Shown here piece after piece: positions 6,631-15,554 of a stretch of DNA of 64,000 nt (position 1 is the first letter of the stretch; every line of letters starts with the position of its first letter). This DNA is from Nitrospirillum viridazoti. GTDB taxonomy: Bacteria; Pseudomonadota; Alphaproteobacteria; Azospirillales; Azospirillaceae. The notes beneath the pieces are model-generated. The model did no database searches. It had not been told where the DNA came from and saw only the letters and a program-made list of their open reading frames with translations. Location of the stretch: assembly GCF_007827975.1 (NCBI RefSeq), contig NZ_VITT01000029.1, one strand, 5' to 3'. Made by a program: the position numbers and the translations under genes.

Positions 6631-8397
6631 TCAGTTCGCCTGACGGCGCAGGAACGCCGGGATGTCCAGCGAGCTGTCCTCACCCGGGGCGCGGCCCAGG
6701 CCGGGCTCCTGGTGCACGGCCGGCTGCTGGCGGGGGGCCGCCTGCGGGGCCGGGGCATGCTGCTGCGCCGGCTGCGGATGCTGAACCTGCGGCGCATGCT
6801 GCTGCGGGGCGTAATGCGCGGCGGGGGCGGGCTGGCGCGGCGCCGGCTGCGGGTGCTGGACCTGCGGGGCCGGGGCCGGCTCATCGCCGCCGAAACCGAA
6901 CATGCGCTGGAAGATGCCCTTCTTGCGCGGCTCCGCCTGCGGCGGGCTGTAGCGCTCGGGGTTGGGCGCGCCCAGGCGCGGACCGGCATCGGCGGGACGC
7001 GGCGGGATGAAGCCGGCGCCGCTGCGCTCACCCCGCAGGGCGCCGGGGGCGGGGGCGCGCATCGGCACCTCCGTCCGCGGGGCCGGCTGCTCGGCCACCG
7101 GCTCCAGCGCCATCTCGGCGGCCGGGGCCATCACCGGGGCAGGGGCCGGCTCGGCCGCCGGGGTGAAGGGCGCCGGGGCGGGAACGGCCATCTGCGGCGC
7201 GGCCTGCGCCACCTGCGGCGCCGCCATGGGGGCCGCCGGGACCGCCGGGGCGGCAGCCGTCGGCGCCACCGGCGCGGGGGTCAGGGCGGCGTGGTAGCTG
7301 GCGCCGGCCGGGCGCACGGGGGTGCTGACCGAGGGCGTGGCCGCCGGGGCGGGCGCACGGCGCACGGCGCTGGTGCTGACCACCGACAGCTGCGGGGCGG
7401 CCGGCTGCTGGCGCGGCTGCTGGCCGGCCAGGGTCTCGATGCCCGTTGCCACCACGGAGACGCGCATCTTGCCGTCCAGCTGGGCGTCGAAGGTGGAGCC
7501 GAAGATGATGTTGGCGTCGGGATCGACTTCGTCGCGGATGCGATTGGCCGCCTCGTCCACCTCGAACAGGGTCATGTCGTAGCCGCCGGTGATGTTGATC
7601 AGGACACCGCGGGCGCCCTTCATCGACACGTCGTCCAGCAGCGGGTTGCTGATGGCGGCCTCGGCGGCCTCCACGGCCCGGCGCTCGCCGGTGGCCTCGC
7701 CCGTGCCCATCATGGCCTTGCCCATCTCCGTCATCACGGTGCGGATGTCGGCGAAGTCCAGGTTGATCAGGCCGGGCATGACCATCAGGTCGGTCACGCC
7801 GCGCACGCCGGAGTGCAGCACGTCGTCGGCCATCTTGAAGGCGTCGGCGAACGTGGTCTTCTCATTCGCCACCCGGAACAGGTTCTGGTTGGGAATGATG
7901 ATCAGCGTGTCGACATAGCCGGCCAGCTCATTGATGCCGGACTCGGCAATGCGCATGCGGTGCGCGCCCTCGAAGTGGAAGGGCTTGGTCACCACGCCCA
8001 CGGTCAGGATGCCCTGTTCCCGCGCGGCGCGCGCGATCACCGGGGCGGCACCCGTGCCCGTGCCACCGCCCATGCCGGCGGTGATGAAGCACATGTTGGT
8101 GCCTTCCAGGTAGGAGAGGATCTCCTCCAGCTGCTCCTCGGCGGCGGCGCGGCCCACGTCGGGGCGCGAGCCGGCGCCCAGGCCGCGGGTGATGGTGCTG
8201 CCCAGCTGCAGGCGCTTGGTGGCCTCGCTGCCGGTCAACGCCTGTGCGTCGGTGTTGGCGACCACGAACTCCACCCCTTCCAGGTTGGAGCGGATCATGT
8301 TGTTGACGGCGTTGCCGCCGGCGCCGCCGACACCGAACACGGTGATGCGCGGGCGGGTCAGCACTTCCACCGGCGGAATGGTGACTTTGATGGTCAT
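6631..8397 (-). CDS. ftsZ: Cell division protein FtsZ
   Basis: FtsZ is the tubulin-like GTPase that polymerises into the division ring. The 588-residue protein has the GTP loop GMGGGTGTGAAP, the T7 loop with NLDFADI, and the GTPase core over roughly residues 10-320. A very long Pro/Ala/Gln-rich linker of about 250 residues follows, then the conserved C-terminal peptide LDIPAFLRRQAN, which binds FtsA and other partners. The start at 8397 follows GAGGGGACAACGCC; an upstream frame start at 8478 would add a non-homologous extension. It is the last gene of the dcw cluster, after ftsA, and is closed by a terminator. Confidence 0.98.
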   Translation of the reverse strand: MTIKVTIPPVEVLTRPRITVFGVGGAGGNAVNNMIRSNLEGVEFVVANTDAQALTGSEATKRLQLGSTITRGLGAGSRPDVGRAAAEEQLEEILSYLEGTNMCFITAGMGGGTGTGAAPVIARAAREQGILTVGVVTKPFHFEGAHRMRIAESGINELAGYVDTLIIIPNQNLFRVANEKTTFADAFKMADDVLHSGVRGVTDLMVMPGLINLDFADIRTVMTEMGKAMMGTGEATGERRAVEAAEAAISNPLLDDVSMKGARGVLINITGGYDMTLFEVDEAANRIRDEVDPDANIIFGSTFDAQLDGKMRVSVVATGIETLAGQQPRQQPAAPQLSVVSTSAVRRAPAPAATPSVSTPVRPAGASYHAALTPAPVAPTAAAPAVPAAPMAAPQVAQAAPQMAVPAPAPFTPAAEPAPAPVMAPAAEMALEPVAEQPAPRTEVPMRAPAPGALRGERSGAGFIPPRPADAGPRLGAPNPERYSPPQAEPRKKGIFQRMFGFGGDEPAPAPQVQHPQPAPRQPAPAAHYAPQQHAPQVQHPQPAQQHAPAPQAAPRQQPAVHQEPGLGRAPGEDSSLDIPAFLRRQAN

Positions 8398-8527
8398 GGC
8401 GTTGTCCCCTCTGCGGAGCGTCCGGAATACGGTGCGGTTAGGTCTTGGGTCGGGTTCGTCGGTCTTCGGCCGGGACATCGCGTTCGCAATGGCGGTGGCC
8501 TGAATCTCTTGAGGGCCGTTGCCGGGG

Positions 8528-9805
8528 TCATAAATTGTCCCTCAGCCAGTTGCCCATGCGGCCCAGCCAGCCGCTGCCGCTGGCCTCCATCAGGGGGGCC
8601 AGGGCCGGGGCCTCGGCATGTTGCTGAACGGCGTAGGCCAGCAGGCCCGCGGCGGCGGAGAAGGCGGGGCCGCCCACGGACTCCGCCAGACCGCCGATAC
8701 GTAAGGGGCGGCCCAGCCGCACCTGCTTGTCCAGCACCTGCTGGGCCAGCTCGCGCATGCCGGGGAGCTGGCTGGCGCCGCCGGTCAGCACCACGCGGCG
8801 GCCGGCCAGCTTGGCGAAGCCCGAGGCGTCCAGGCGGCCGCGCACGAACTCGAACACTTCCTCCAGCCGGGGCTGGATGATGCCGACCAGCAGGGACTTC
8901 GGCACGTGGTGTGCCTGGGCCCGGTCCTCTTCCCCGATCTGCGGCACGTCGATGATCTCGCGCTCGTCCGACGGGGCGGGCAGGGCGCTGCCGTACAGGG
9001 TCTTCAACCGCTCGGCATGGGCCAGCGGCGTGGTCAGGCCGCGGGCGATGTCGCTGGTGACGTGGCTGCCGCCGATGGGCACGCTGTCCGTCCACACCAT
9101 CTTGCCGTCGAAGAAGACGGAGATGCTGGTGGTGCCGCCGCCCATGTCGATCAGGGTGACGCCCAGGTCCATCTCATCCTCCACCAGGCAGGACAGGCCC
9201 GCGGCGAAGGGGGACATGACGAAGCCTTCCACGCCCAGGTAGCACCGGCCGACGCAGGAATTCAGGTTGCGCACCGGGCCGGCGGCGGCCGTGACCACAT
9301 GCAGGCGCACGCCCAGCCGCTCCCCCACCATGCCGCGCGGGTCGCGGATGCCGCTGGACCCATCCACCGTGTAGCCCACGGGGATGGAATGGATCAGCTC
9401 CGCATCCGCCGAGACGTTCAGGTTGCGGGCATGGGCCAAGGCCCGGCGCAGGTCGTGGTCGGTGATCTCGGAACCGGAGATGCCCGTTTCCACCGTCAGG
9501 GTCTGGCTTTCCGGCTGGCCACCCGACAGGCCCACCAGCACCTCGCGGATCTGCTCGCCCGCCATGGTCTCGGCCGCATGCACCGCCGTGCCGATGGCGG
9601 TCTCCGCCGCCTCCATGTCCACGATGGCGCCGGCTCGCACTCCGCGCGACACCTGGTGGCCGATGCCGACCACACGGATGGAGCCGGGCTCCTCCACCCG
9701 GGCGATGAAGCACACGACCTTGCTGCTGCCCACGTCCAGGGCCGCGATGGTGCCGCCGCGCGCCACGCGCTTGGGCTTGGACCGGCCGGTTACGGTAAAT
9801 GCCAT
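8528..9805 (-). CDS. ftsA: Cell division protein FtsA
   Basis: FtsA is the actin-like ATPase that anchors FtsZ to the inner membrane. The 425-residue protein shows the first actin-fold loop in IAALDVGSSKVVCFIARV, the second in TLIDMGGGTTSISVF and the adenosine motif VVLTGGASQLPGM. It ends in an amphipathic helix, GWLGRMGNWLRDNL, the membrane-targeting peptide. The start at 9805 sits 14 bp after the ftsQ stop; longer in-frame extension upstream is Arg/Pro-rich and lies inside ftsQ. Confidence 0.97.
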   Translation of the reverse strand: MAFTVTGRSKPKRVARGGTIAALDVGSSKVVCFIARVEEPGSIRVVGIGHQVSRGVRAGAIVDMEAAETAIGTAVHAAETMAGEQIREVLVGLSGGQPESQTLTVETGISGSEITDHDLRRALAHARNLNVSADAELIHSIPVGYTVDGSSGIRDPRGMVGERLGVRLHVVTAAAGPVRNLNSCVGRCYLGVEGFVMSPFAAGLSCLVEDEMDLGVTLIDMGGGTTSISVFFDGKMVWTDSVPIGGSHVTSDIARGLTTPLAHAERLKTLYGSALPAPSDEREIIDVPQIGEEDRAQAHHVPKSLLVGIIQPRLEEVFEFVRGRLDASGFAKLAGRRVVLTGGASQLPGMRELAQQVLDKQVRLGRPLRIGGLAESVGGPAFSAAAGLLAYAVQQHAEAPALAPLMEASGSGWLGRMGNWLRDNL

Positions 9806-9818
9806 GGTCTGGTCCGCC

Positions 9819-10769
9819 TCAGTTCTTTTTCGCCGCTGCCTGGCGCTTCTTGTCCGCGGCCTTCGCCGCCGCCTTGGCCGCCAGGGCGGCGGGCGAGGAT
9901 TGGACAACAAGCCGGTCCGGCACGCGCAGGTCGATGGCGACCACGTCGCGCTCTAAAATCTTATCCGATGCCTCAAGCGCGGCCAGCTGGTGCACGGCCG
10001 CCTCGAAATTCATTTCCGGCAGACGCACTTCCAGGCCGCCCTTCAGGTGCAGATCCCAGCGGCGGGCGCCCACCAGGACGGCGGCGTCGACGCGGGACTG
10101 GATGGTGGGCTCGGACGCCAGCGCCGCCAGCAGGGCGCGGCCCTGCTTGGGCGCGCCCTCGCCCACCAGGATGGGCAGGTTGGGGAAGTGGTCCAGGTTA
10201 TGGTCGGTCAGCACCGTGCCCTCGGCATCCACCAGGGCCAGCTTCTGCTCGTGCTGCCAGATGGCCATGGGCTGGCGTTCCGTCAGCACGACGAACAGGG
10301 TGTCGGGCAGGCGCCGCTCGATGCGGGCGCTGGCGATCCAGGGGATCTGCTCCAGCTGCTTGCGCGCCGCGTGCGGGTCGAAGCCCAGGATGGGCGACCC
10401 GCGCTCCACGCCCAGGGCCGCCAGCACCTGGGCGCCATCGGTCTCCTTGCGGCCCTTGACCAGCACCTCCTGTACCTGCAATCCGCCGCGTGCGGTCACG
10501 TCCAGGAAGGCGGCGTCCACCGCGTTGCCGGCCGCGGCCAGCTTGCCGCTGGCCCATCCCCAAAGCACAAGGCCGCCGACCAGGGCCAGCGGCACGATGA
10601 CGGTGGCCCGGCGGCCCAGGAACTGCTGCCAGCGCGGCACGGCGCGGCGTCGGTTGGCGGCCTGGGCGGCCTTCTGCGTCGTCCGCCGCGTCTCATACGC
10701 GATGCGGCTGCGCGGGCTGTCGCCCTCGGGGAACAACCCCGGGCTGGAGGGATGGGTCACCCGTGGCAT
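9819..10769 (-). CDS. ftsQ: Cell division protein FtsQ
   Basis: FtsQ is a bitopic inner-membrane divisome protein that links FtsL/FtsB to the division machinery. The 316 residues include a basic cytoplasmic tail, a transmembrane helix (VIVPLALVGGLVLWGWASG), and a POTRA domain starting LQVQEVLVKGR with the conserved IPWIASARIERRLPDTL segment. The C-terminal tail is Ala/Lys-rich. The start at 10769 overlaps the end of ddl by 13 bp and has GGAG upstream, typical of coupled dcw genes. Confidence 0.95.
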   Translation of the reverse strand: MPRVTHPSSPGLFPEGDSPRSRIAYETRRTTQKAAQAANRRRAVPRWQQFLGRRATVIVPLALVGGLVLWGWASGKLAAAGNAVDAAFLDVTARGGLQVQEVLVKGRKETDGAQVLAALGVERGSPILGFDPHAARKQLEQIPWIASARIERRLPDTLFVVLTERQPMAIWQHEQKLALVDAEGTVLTDHNLDHFPNLPILVGEGAPKQGRALLAALASEPTIQSRVDAAVLVGARRWDLHLKGGLEVRLPEMNFEAAVHQLAALEASDKILERDVVAIDLRVPDRLVVQSSPAALAAKAAAKAADKKRQAAAKKN

Positions 10770-11689
10770 GCCGCGTGCTCCACAATCCAGCCGCACAGGT
10801 CGGCGTAGCTGAAGCCGACGTAGGCCGCCTGTTCCGGCAGCAGCGACAGGGGCGTGAAGCCCGGCTGGGTGTTGGTCTCCAGGAAGCAGAGGCCGGTGAC
10901 GCCGGGCTTGCCGTCGTCCCAGCGGAAGTCACTGCGGCTGACGCCGCTGCAGCCCAAGGTTTGATGGGCCAGCAGGGCCAGGCGCTTGGCCTCTTCCGCC
11001 ACCTCTGCCGGGATCTGGGCCGGGCAGACGTGGAGGGCGTGGCCCTCGGTGTATTTGGCCGTGTAGTCGAAGAACTCGGTGCTGGCCACGATCTCGGTCA
11101 CGGTCAAGGCGCGGTCGCCCACCACGCCCACGGTCAGCTCGCGGCCGGGGATGAACTTCTCCACCATGACGGTGTCGCCATAGACCCAGTGCTCCGCCTC
11201 GATGGCGGGGCCGTTGTGGCCCGCGCGCACGATGCGCACGCCGACGCTGGAGCCTTCGTCCACCGGCTTGATGACGTAGGGCGGTTCCATGACATGGCCG
11301 GCCAGCACCGCCTCGCGCGTGGCGATGACGTCCTGGGCGATGGGCATGCCCACCGTGCCCAGCACGCGCTTGGTCATGGCCTTGTCCATGGCGACGGCGG
11401 AGGCCATGACGCCGGAATGGGTGTAGGGCACGCCCAGATATTCCAGCACACCCTGGATCATGCCGTCCTCGCCGCCCCGGCCGTGCAGGGCGTTGAAAAT
11501 CACGTCGGGCTTGGGCGTCAGCGCCGCCAGCAGGCCGGCCAAGTCGCGCTGCACATCCACGGCGCGCACGACATAACCCTTGGATTCCAAGGCGGTGACG
11601 ATGGACGCGCCGCTGACAAGCGACACCTCGCGCTCGGCAGACCACCCGCCCATCAGGACGGTGACATGCTTAGGCTGGTGACCACTCAT
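10757..11689 (-). CDS. ddl: D-alanine--D-alanine ligase
   Basis: This cytoplasmic ATP-grasp ligase makes the D-Ala-D-Ala dipeptide used by MurF. The 310-residue protein has the N-terminal VLMGGWSAEREVSLVSG, the HGRGGEDGMIQG loop, the ATP-grasp segment PYVIKPVDEGSSVGV and the metal-binding end CFLETNTQPGFTPLSL. An AGGGAG ribosome binding site supports the start at 11689. The stop overlaps ftsQ. A 248-bp gap separates it from murB, possibly with an internal promoter, though I see no clear one. Confidence 0.97.
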   Translation of the reverse strand: MSGHQPKHVTVLMGGWSAEREVSLVSGASIVTALESKGYVVRAVDVQRDLAGLLAALTPKPDVIFNALHGRGGEDGMIQGVLEYLGVPYTHSGVMASAVAMDKAMTKRVLGTVGMPIAQDVIATREAVLAGHVMEPPYVIKPVDEGSSVGVRIVRAGHNGPAIEAEHWVYGDTVMVEKFIPGRELTVGVVGDRALTVTEIVASTEFFDYTAKYTEGHALHVCPAQIPAEVAEEAKRLALLAHQTLGCSGVSRSDFRWDDGKPGVTGLCFLETNTQPGFTPLSLLPEQAAYVGFSYADLCGWIVEHAACHG

Positions 11690-11937
11690 CAAACGGCTCC
11701 CTATCGGCTGAGGCGGTTCAGCCAGGCGACACAATCCCTAGAGGATAGCCCACCTTTGCAGAACCGCTGGGAAACGCAACATTTTGTGAGTTTGTTGGCG
11801 CCTCTTTTTGAAAACCGCTAGCTATAGCGTTGAAATGTCCAGGCCGGTGCAACCGGGGTATAACTACCCGTAGTCCTTCCCTATGTCGTCCGGACGGGTC
11901 GAAAATCGACTCGGCCTTCAGCGATTGCCGCACCCGC

Positions 11938-12909
11938 TCAGGACTGATTCGCGGGCGCCTCAACGGCGTCCAAGGGCACCCCGATGCGGCGTATTTCCCA
12001 GCGCAGGGTGATGCCCGAAGTCTCCAGCACGCGGCGGCGCACTTCCTCGCCTAGGGCCTCGATATCGGCCGCGGTGGCGTCGCCCAGGTTCAGCATGAAA
12101 TTGGCATGCTTTTCCGACATCTGGGCGCCGCCGACCACCAGGCCGCGGCAGCCGGCCTTGTCCACCAGCGCCCAGGCCTTCTCTCCCGGCGGATTGGCGA
12201 AGGTGGAGCCGCCGGTGCGGGCGCGCACGGGCTGGCTGGCGGCCCGGGCGGCCGCGATCTCGTCCATGCGGGCCTGGATGGCGGCCTTGTCGCCGGCCGT
12301 GCCGCGCAGGGTGGCGGTGGTGAAGATCACGTCCTCGGGTACGCCACAGTGACGGTAGGTCAGGTGCAGGTCGTCGCGGCTGTAGACACGGCGGCGACCC
12401 TGGCGGTCGATGCCCATCGCCGTCTCGATCACGTCCACCGTCTCTCCGCCATAGGCGCCGCCGTTCATGCGGATGGCGCCGCCGATGGTGCCGGGGATGC
12501 CGGACAGGAACTCCAGCCCCGACAGGCCGGCGGCCTGCGCCGTCTGTGCGACGGTCAGGTCCAGGGCGCCGGCGCCGGCGTGGACCCGATCACCCTCGAC
12601 GGAGACCTGGGCGAAGCTGCCGCCCAGGCGGATGACCACGCCGCGCACGCCGCCGTCGCGAACCAGCAGGTTGCTGGCGACACCGATGACGGTGACCGGC
12701 ACGTCGGCCGGGCAGGCGGCCAGGAATTGGGCCAGGTCGTCCTCGTCCGCCGGGCGGAACAGCACGTCGGCCGGGCCGCCCACGCGGAACCAGGTCAGGG
12801 GGCCCAGTGGGGCGTCGGGCGTCAGGCGGCCGCGCACGGCCGGCAGGCGGCCCAGCAGGGCAGTGCCCCGGCTGTCCATCCCGTCCGTCGTGCGTAGCTC
12901 CGCCATCAT
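11938..12909 (-). CDS. murB: UDP-N-acetylenolpyruvoylglucosamine reductase MurB
   Basis: MurB reduces UDP-GlcNAc-enolpyruvate to UDP-MurNAc using FAD and NADPH. The 323-residue protein shows the FAD-binding VIGVASNLLVRDGG, the loop LSGIPGTIGGAIRMNGGAYG, and the catalytic Ser region RTGGSTFANPPG. It starts with two consecutive ATG codons (12909 and 12906), 1 bp after the murC stop. Confidence 0.97.
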   Translation of the reverse strand: MMAELRTTDGMDSRGTALLGRLPAVRGRLTPDAPLGPLTWFRVGGPADVLFRPADEDDLAQFLAACPADVPVTVIGVASNLLVRDGGVRGVVIRLGGSFAQVSVEGDRVHAGAGALDLTVAQTAQAAGLSGLEFLSGIPGTIGGAIRMNGGAYGGETVDVIETAMGIDRQGRRRVYSRDDLHLTYRHCGVPEDVIFTTATLRGTAGDKAAIQARMDEIAAARAASQPVRARTGGSTFANPPGEKAWALVDKAGCRGLVVGGAQMSEKHANFMLNLGDATAADIEALGEEVRRRVLETSGITLRWEIRRIGVPLDAVEAPANQS

Positions 12910-12910
12910 G

Positions 12911-14341
12911 TCAGCCCTGGCTCCCCGGAATGGAGGTGCCGAACAGGCGGTCCAGCTCCGCCGGCAGGGCGTTGGCCCAGGTGGTGATGCTGCCGGCGCC
13001 CAGGCAGACCACCAGGTCGCCCGGCCGCGCCATGTCGCGGATCATGGACGGCAGCGCCTCGGGCGAGGGCAGGGGCAGGGCGTGGCGGTGGCCGTGGGTG
13101 CGCAGGCCGTCGACCAGCGCCTCCTTGGCGACGCCGGGGATGGGCGTCTCACCGGCGGCATAGACGTCGGCGACGATAACGGCGTCGGCGTCGTTGAAGC
13201 AGGTGCAGAATTCCTCGAACAGGCTCTGCAGCCGGGTGTAGCGGTGGGGCTGGACCACGGCGATGGTGCGGCCGTTGCCGGCGGTGCGCGCCGCACTCAG
13301 CACGGCCGCGATCTCCACGGGGTGATGGCCGTAATCGTCGATGACGGTGATGCCGTTGCTCTCGCCCGTCTTGGTGAAGCGGCGCTTCACGCCGCTGAAC
13401 TTGGCCAGGCTCTGGCGGATGCTGTCGTCGTTGATGCCCATGTTCAGGGCGACGGCGATGGCGGCCAGCGAGTTCTGCACGTTGTGCAGCCCGTACATGG
13501 GCAGGTGCAGGCCGGTGATGGTCCGCTCCTCCCCCGCCACGCGGTCGGAGACGACGACGTCGTAGAAGGCGCCCTGCACCGTGGTCTGCAGGTTGGTGGC
13601 GCGCAGGTCGGCCTGAGGGTTGAAGCCATAGGTGACGATGCGACGGTCCACCCGGCTGATCAGGGCCTGTACCTCGGGATGGTCGATGCACAGCGCCGCG
13701 AAGCCGTAGAACGGGATATTCTGCACGAACTGGTCGAAGGCCTCACGGGCCTTGTCGAAGGTGCCGTAGAAATCCAGGTGCTCGGGATCGATGTTGGTGA
13801 CGACGGCGATGGTGGACGGCAGCTTGGTGAAGGTGCCGTCGCTCTCATCCGCCTCGACCACCATCCAGTCGCCGGAGCCCAGCTTGGCGTTGGTGCCGAG
13901 CGCGTTGATGATGCCGCCGTTGATGATGGTGGGGTCGAAGCCGGCGCCGTCCAGCAGGGCCGACACCAGCGAGGTGGTGGTGGTTTTCCCATGCGTGCCG
14001 GCGATAGCCACCGACCACTTCAGGCGCATCAGTTCCGCCAGCATCTCGGCACGCCGCACCACGGGGATCAGGGCCGCGCGGGCGGCCATGACCTCGGGGT
14101 TGTCACGCTTCACGGCGGAGGAGATGCAGACGACGGCGGCGTCGCCCAAATTCTCCGCCCGCTGGCCGATGGACACGGGAATGCCCAGGTCGCGCAGGCG
14201 CTTGACGTTGTAATTGTCGGCCAGGTCGCTGCCCTGGACCGAATAGCCCAGATTGTGCAGCACCTCGGCGATGCCGGACATGCCGATGCCGCCGATGCCC
14301 ACGAAATGAATGGTGCCGATGGACAGGGGCATCGCCCTCAT
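12911..14341 (-). CDS. murC: UDP-N-acetylmuramate--L-alanine ligase MurC
   Basis: MurC adds L-Ala to UDP-MurNAc, the first peptide step of peptidoglycan precursors. The 476-residue Mur ligase has the N-terminal HFVGIGGIGMSGIAEVL, the ATP loop AGTHGKTTTTSLV, the central VVEADESDGTF and the C-terminal VIDDYGHHPVEI. The ATG at 14341 overlaps the stop of a 37-codon ORF as ATGA; GGAG lies upstream. A second Met at 14332 also has a possible ribosome binding site. Confidence 0.97.
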   Translation of the reverse strand: MRAMPLSIGTIHFVGIGGIGMSGIAEVLHNLGYSVQGSDLADNYNVKRLRDLGIPVSIGQRAENLGDAAVVCISSAVKRDNPEVMAARAALIPVVRRAEMLAELMRLKWSVAIAGTHGKTTTTSLVSALLDGAGFDPTIINGGIINALGTNAKLGSGDWMVVEADESDGTFTKLPSTIAVVTNIDPEHLDFYGTFDKAREAFDQFVQNIPFYGFAALCIDHPEVQALISRVDRRIVTYGFNPQADLRATNLQTTVQGAFYDVVVSDRVAGEERTITGLHLPMYGLHNVQNSLAAIAVALNMGINDDSIRQSLAKFSGVKRRFTKTGESNGITVIDDYGHHPVEIAAVLSAARTAGNGRTIAVVQPHRYTRLQSLFEEFCTCFNDADAVIVADVYAAGETPIPGVAKEALVDGLRTHGHRHALPLPSPEALPSMIRDMARPGDLVVCLGAGSITTWANALPAELDRLFGTSIPGSQG

Positions 14342-14451
14342 TGGCCGTCTCCGCTGCGATAGGGGGGATGCGCACGGGTCCAGCCCGCGGCGGCGGGACC
14401 ATAGGCGAAGGGCGGCACCCTGGGGAAGCCTGTCTTACGAGGGGTGCTCAT
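14338..14451 (-). CDS. Micro-ORF between murG and murC (37 residues)
   Basis: Unknown function, low certainty. The frame starts at an ATG that overlaps the murG stop as ATGA, and its own stop overlaps the murC start as ATGA. It therefore fills the murG-murC gap exactly and would couple translation of the two. The peptide is basic and Pro/Gly-rich (starts MSTPRKTGFPRVPPFAYGP, ends HPPYRSGDGQ), with no membrane segment. It could be a real peptide or only a translational bridge. Confidence 0.45.
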   Translation of the reverse strand: MSTPRKTGFPRVPPFAYGPAAAGWTRAHPPYRSGDGQ

Positions 14452-15554
14452 GCGGCGGCCCTCCCGCCCCGGGCGACGTCCACCACCGCGTCGGCCAGAC
14501 GCTCGGCCGCATCCGGAATGGCGAAGGAGCGGGAACCGGCGGCCGCCAGGACCAGCGGCGCCGGGTCGTCCAGGAGGGCGGCCAAGCGCCCGGCCAGGGC
14601 CTCGGCCGTGAATTGGGCATGCGGCATCAGCCAGGCGCCGCCGGCCTCGACCAAGGCCTTGGCGTTGGCGGTCTGGTGGTCGTCCATGGCCTGGGGGTAG
14701 GGCACCAGGATGGCGGGACGGCCGGCAACGGCCAATTCCGCCACCGTTCCGGCACCGGAACGACAAATGGCCAGGTGGCAGGCGTCCAGGCGGCCGGCCA
14801 TATCGCGGAAGAAGGGGGCCAGTTCCACGTCAACGCCCAGGCCGGCGTACCCCTCCCGCGCCTGCTCCATGGTCTCCGGCCGGGCCTGCTGCTTGATGCT
14901 CAGGCGCAGGCGATGCTCCGGCGACAGGCGGGCGACGGCGGCGGGCAGGATGGTGCTGAAGACGGAGGCGCCCTGGCTGCCCCCCGTCACCAGGACGGAC
15001 AGGGTGCTGGTGGGGGCCGTGTAGGGCCGGCTGGCCAGGTCCAGGATGGCCGGGCGCACGGGGTTGCCGGTGCGCACGCTGGCCACATGCCGGGGCAGGC
15101 CGCTGACCTGGGGGAATGAGGTGGCGATCAGCCGCGCGCCGCCGGCCAGCATCTTGTTGGCCCGGCCCATCACGGCGTTCTGCTCATGCAGCACCACGGG
15201 GATGCCCAGGCGCTGGGCCGCGAACACGGTGGGGACGGAGGGGTAGCCGCCGAAGCCCACCACGGCGGCCGGCTTCAGATCCTTCAGAATGCGGCGGGCC
15301 TGCATCGTGCCGGCCAACAGGGACAGGGCCGTGCGCGCCTTGGACACCAGTCCACGGCCGGGCGTGCCGGCGCTGACCCGGTGCACCGGGATGTCGGACA
15401 GTCCCTCGCCGAAGGCATGGCCGCGGGTGTCGGTCACCAGCACGACGGGCAGGCCCCGGGCTCGCAGGGTGCGGGCCAGCGCCTCCGCCGGGAACAGGTG
15501 GCCGCCGGTGCCGCCGGCCGCCAGGACGATCGGGCCCGTGGGGGAAGCGGTCAC
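14448..15554 (-). CDS. murG: Lipid II synthase MurG
   Basis: MurG is the peripheral membrane glycosyltransferase that adds GlcNAc to lipid I. The 368-residue protein has the N-terminal VLAAGGTGGHLFPAEALA, the VVGFGGYPSVP loop, HEQNAVMGRANK, the C-domain VLVTGGSQGASVF and the donor-binding CRSGAGTVAELAVAGRPAIL. Translation starts at GTG (15554), overlapping the ftsW stop as GTGA, with AGGGGGAC upstream. Confidence 0.96.
   Translation of the reverse strand: MTASPTGPIVLAAGGTGGHLFPAEALARTLRARGLPVVLVTDTRGHAFGEGLSDIPVHRVSAGTPGRGLVSKARTALSLLAGTMQARRILKDLKPAAVVGFGGYPSVPTVFAAQRLGIPVVLHEQNAVMGRANKMLAGGARLIATSFPQVSGLPRHVASVRTGNPVRPAILDLASRPYTAPTSTLSVLVTGGSQGASVFSTILPAAVARLSPEHRLRLSIKQQARPETMEQAREGYAGLGVDVELAPFFRDMAGRLDACHLAICRSGAGTVAELAVAGRPAILVPYPQAMDDHQTANAKALVEAGGAWLMPHAQFTAEALAGRLAALLDDPAPLVLAAAGSRSFAIPDAAERLADAVVDVARGGRAAA

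Noticed and set aside
6541..8880. 779-codon open frame on the plus strand opposite ftsZ
   Set aside because: It is a GC-rich shadow of ftsZ and ftsA; its product is low-complexity His/Gly/Arg-rich and has no family features.
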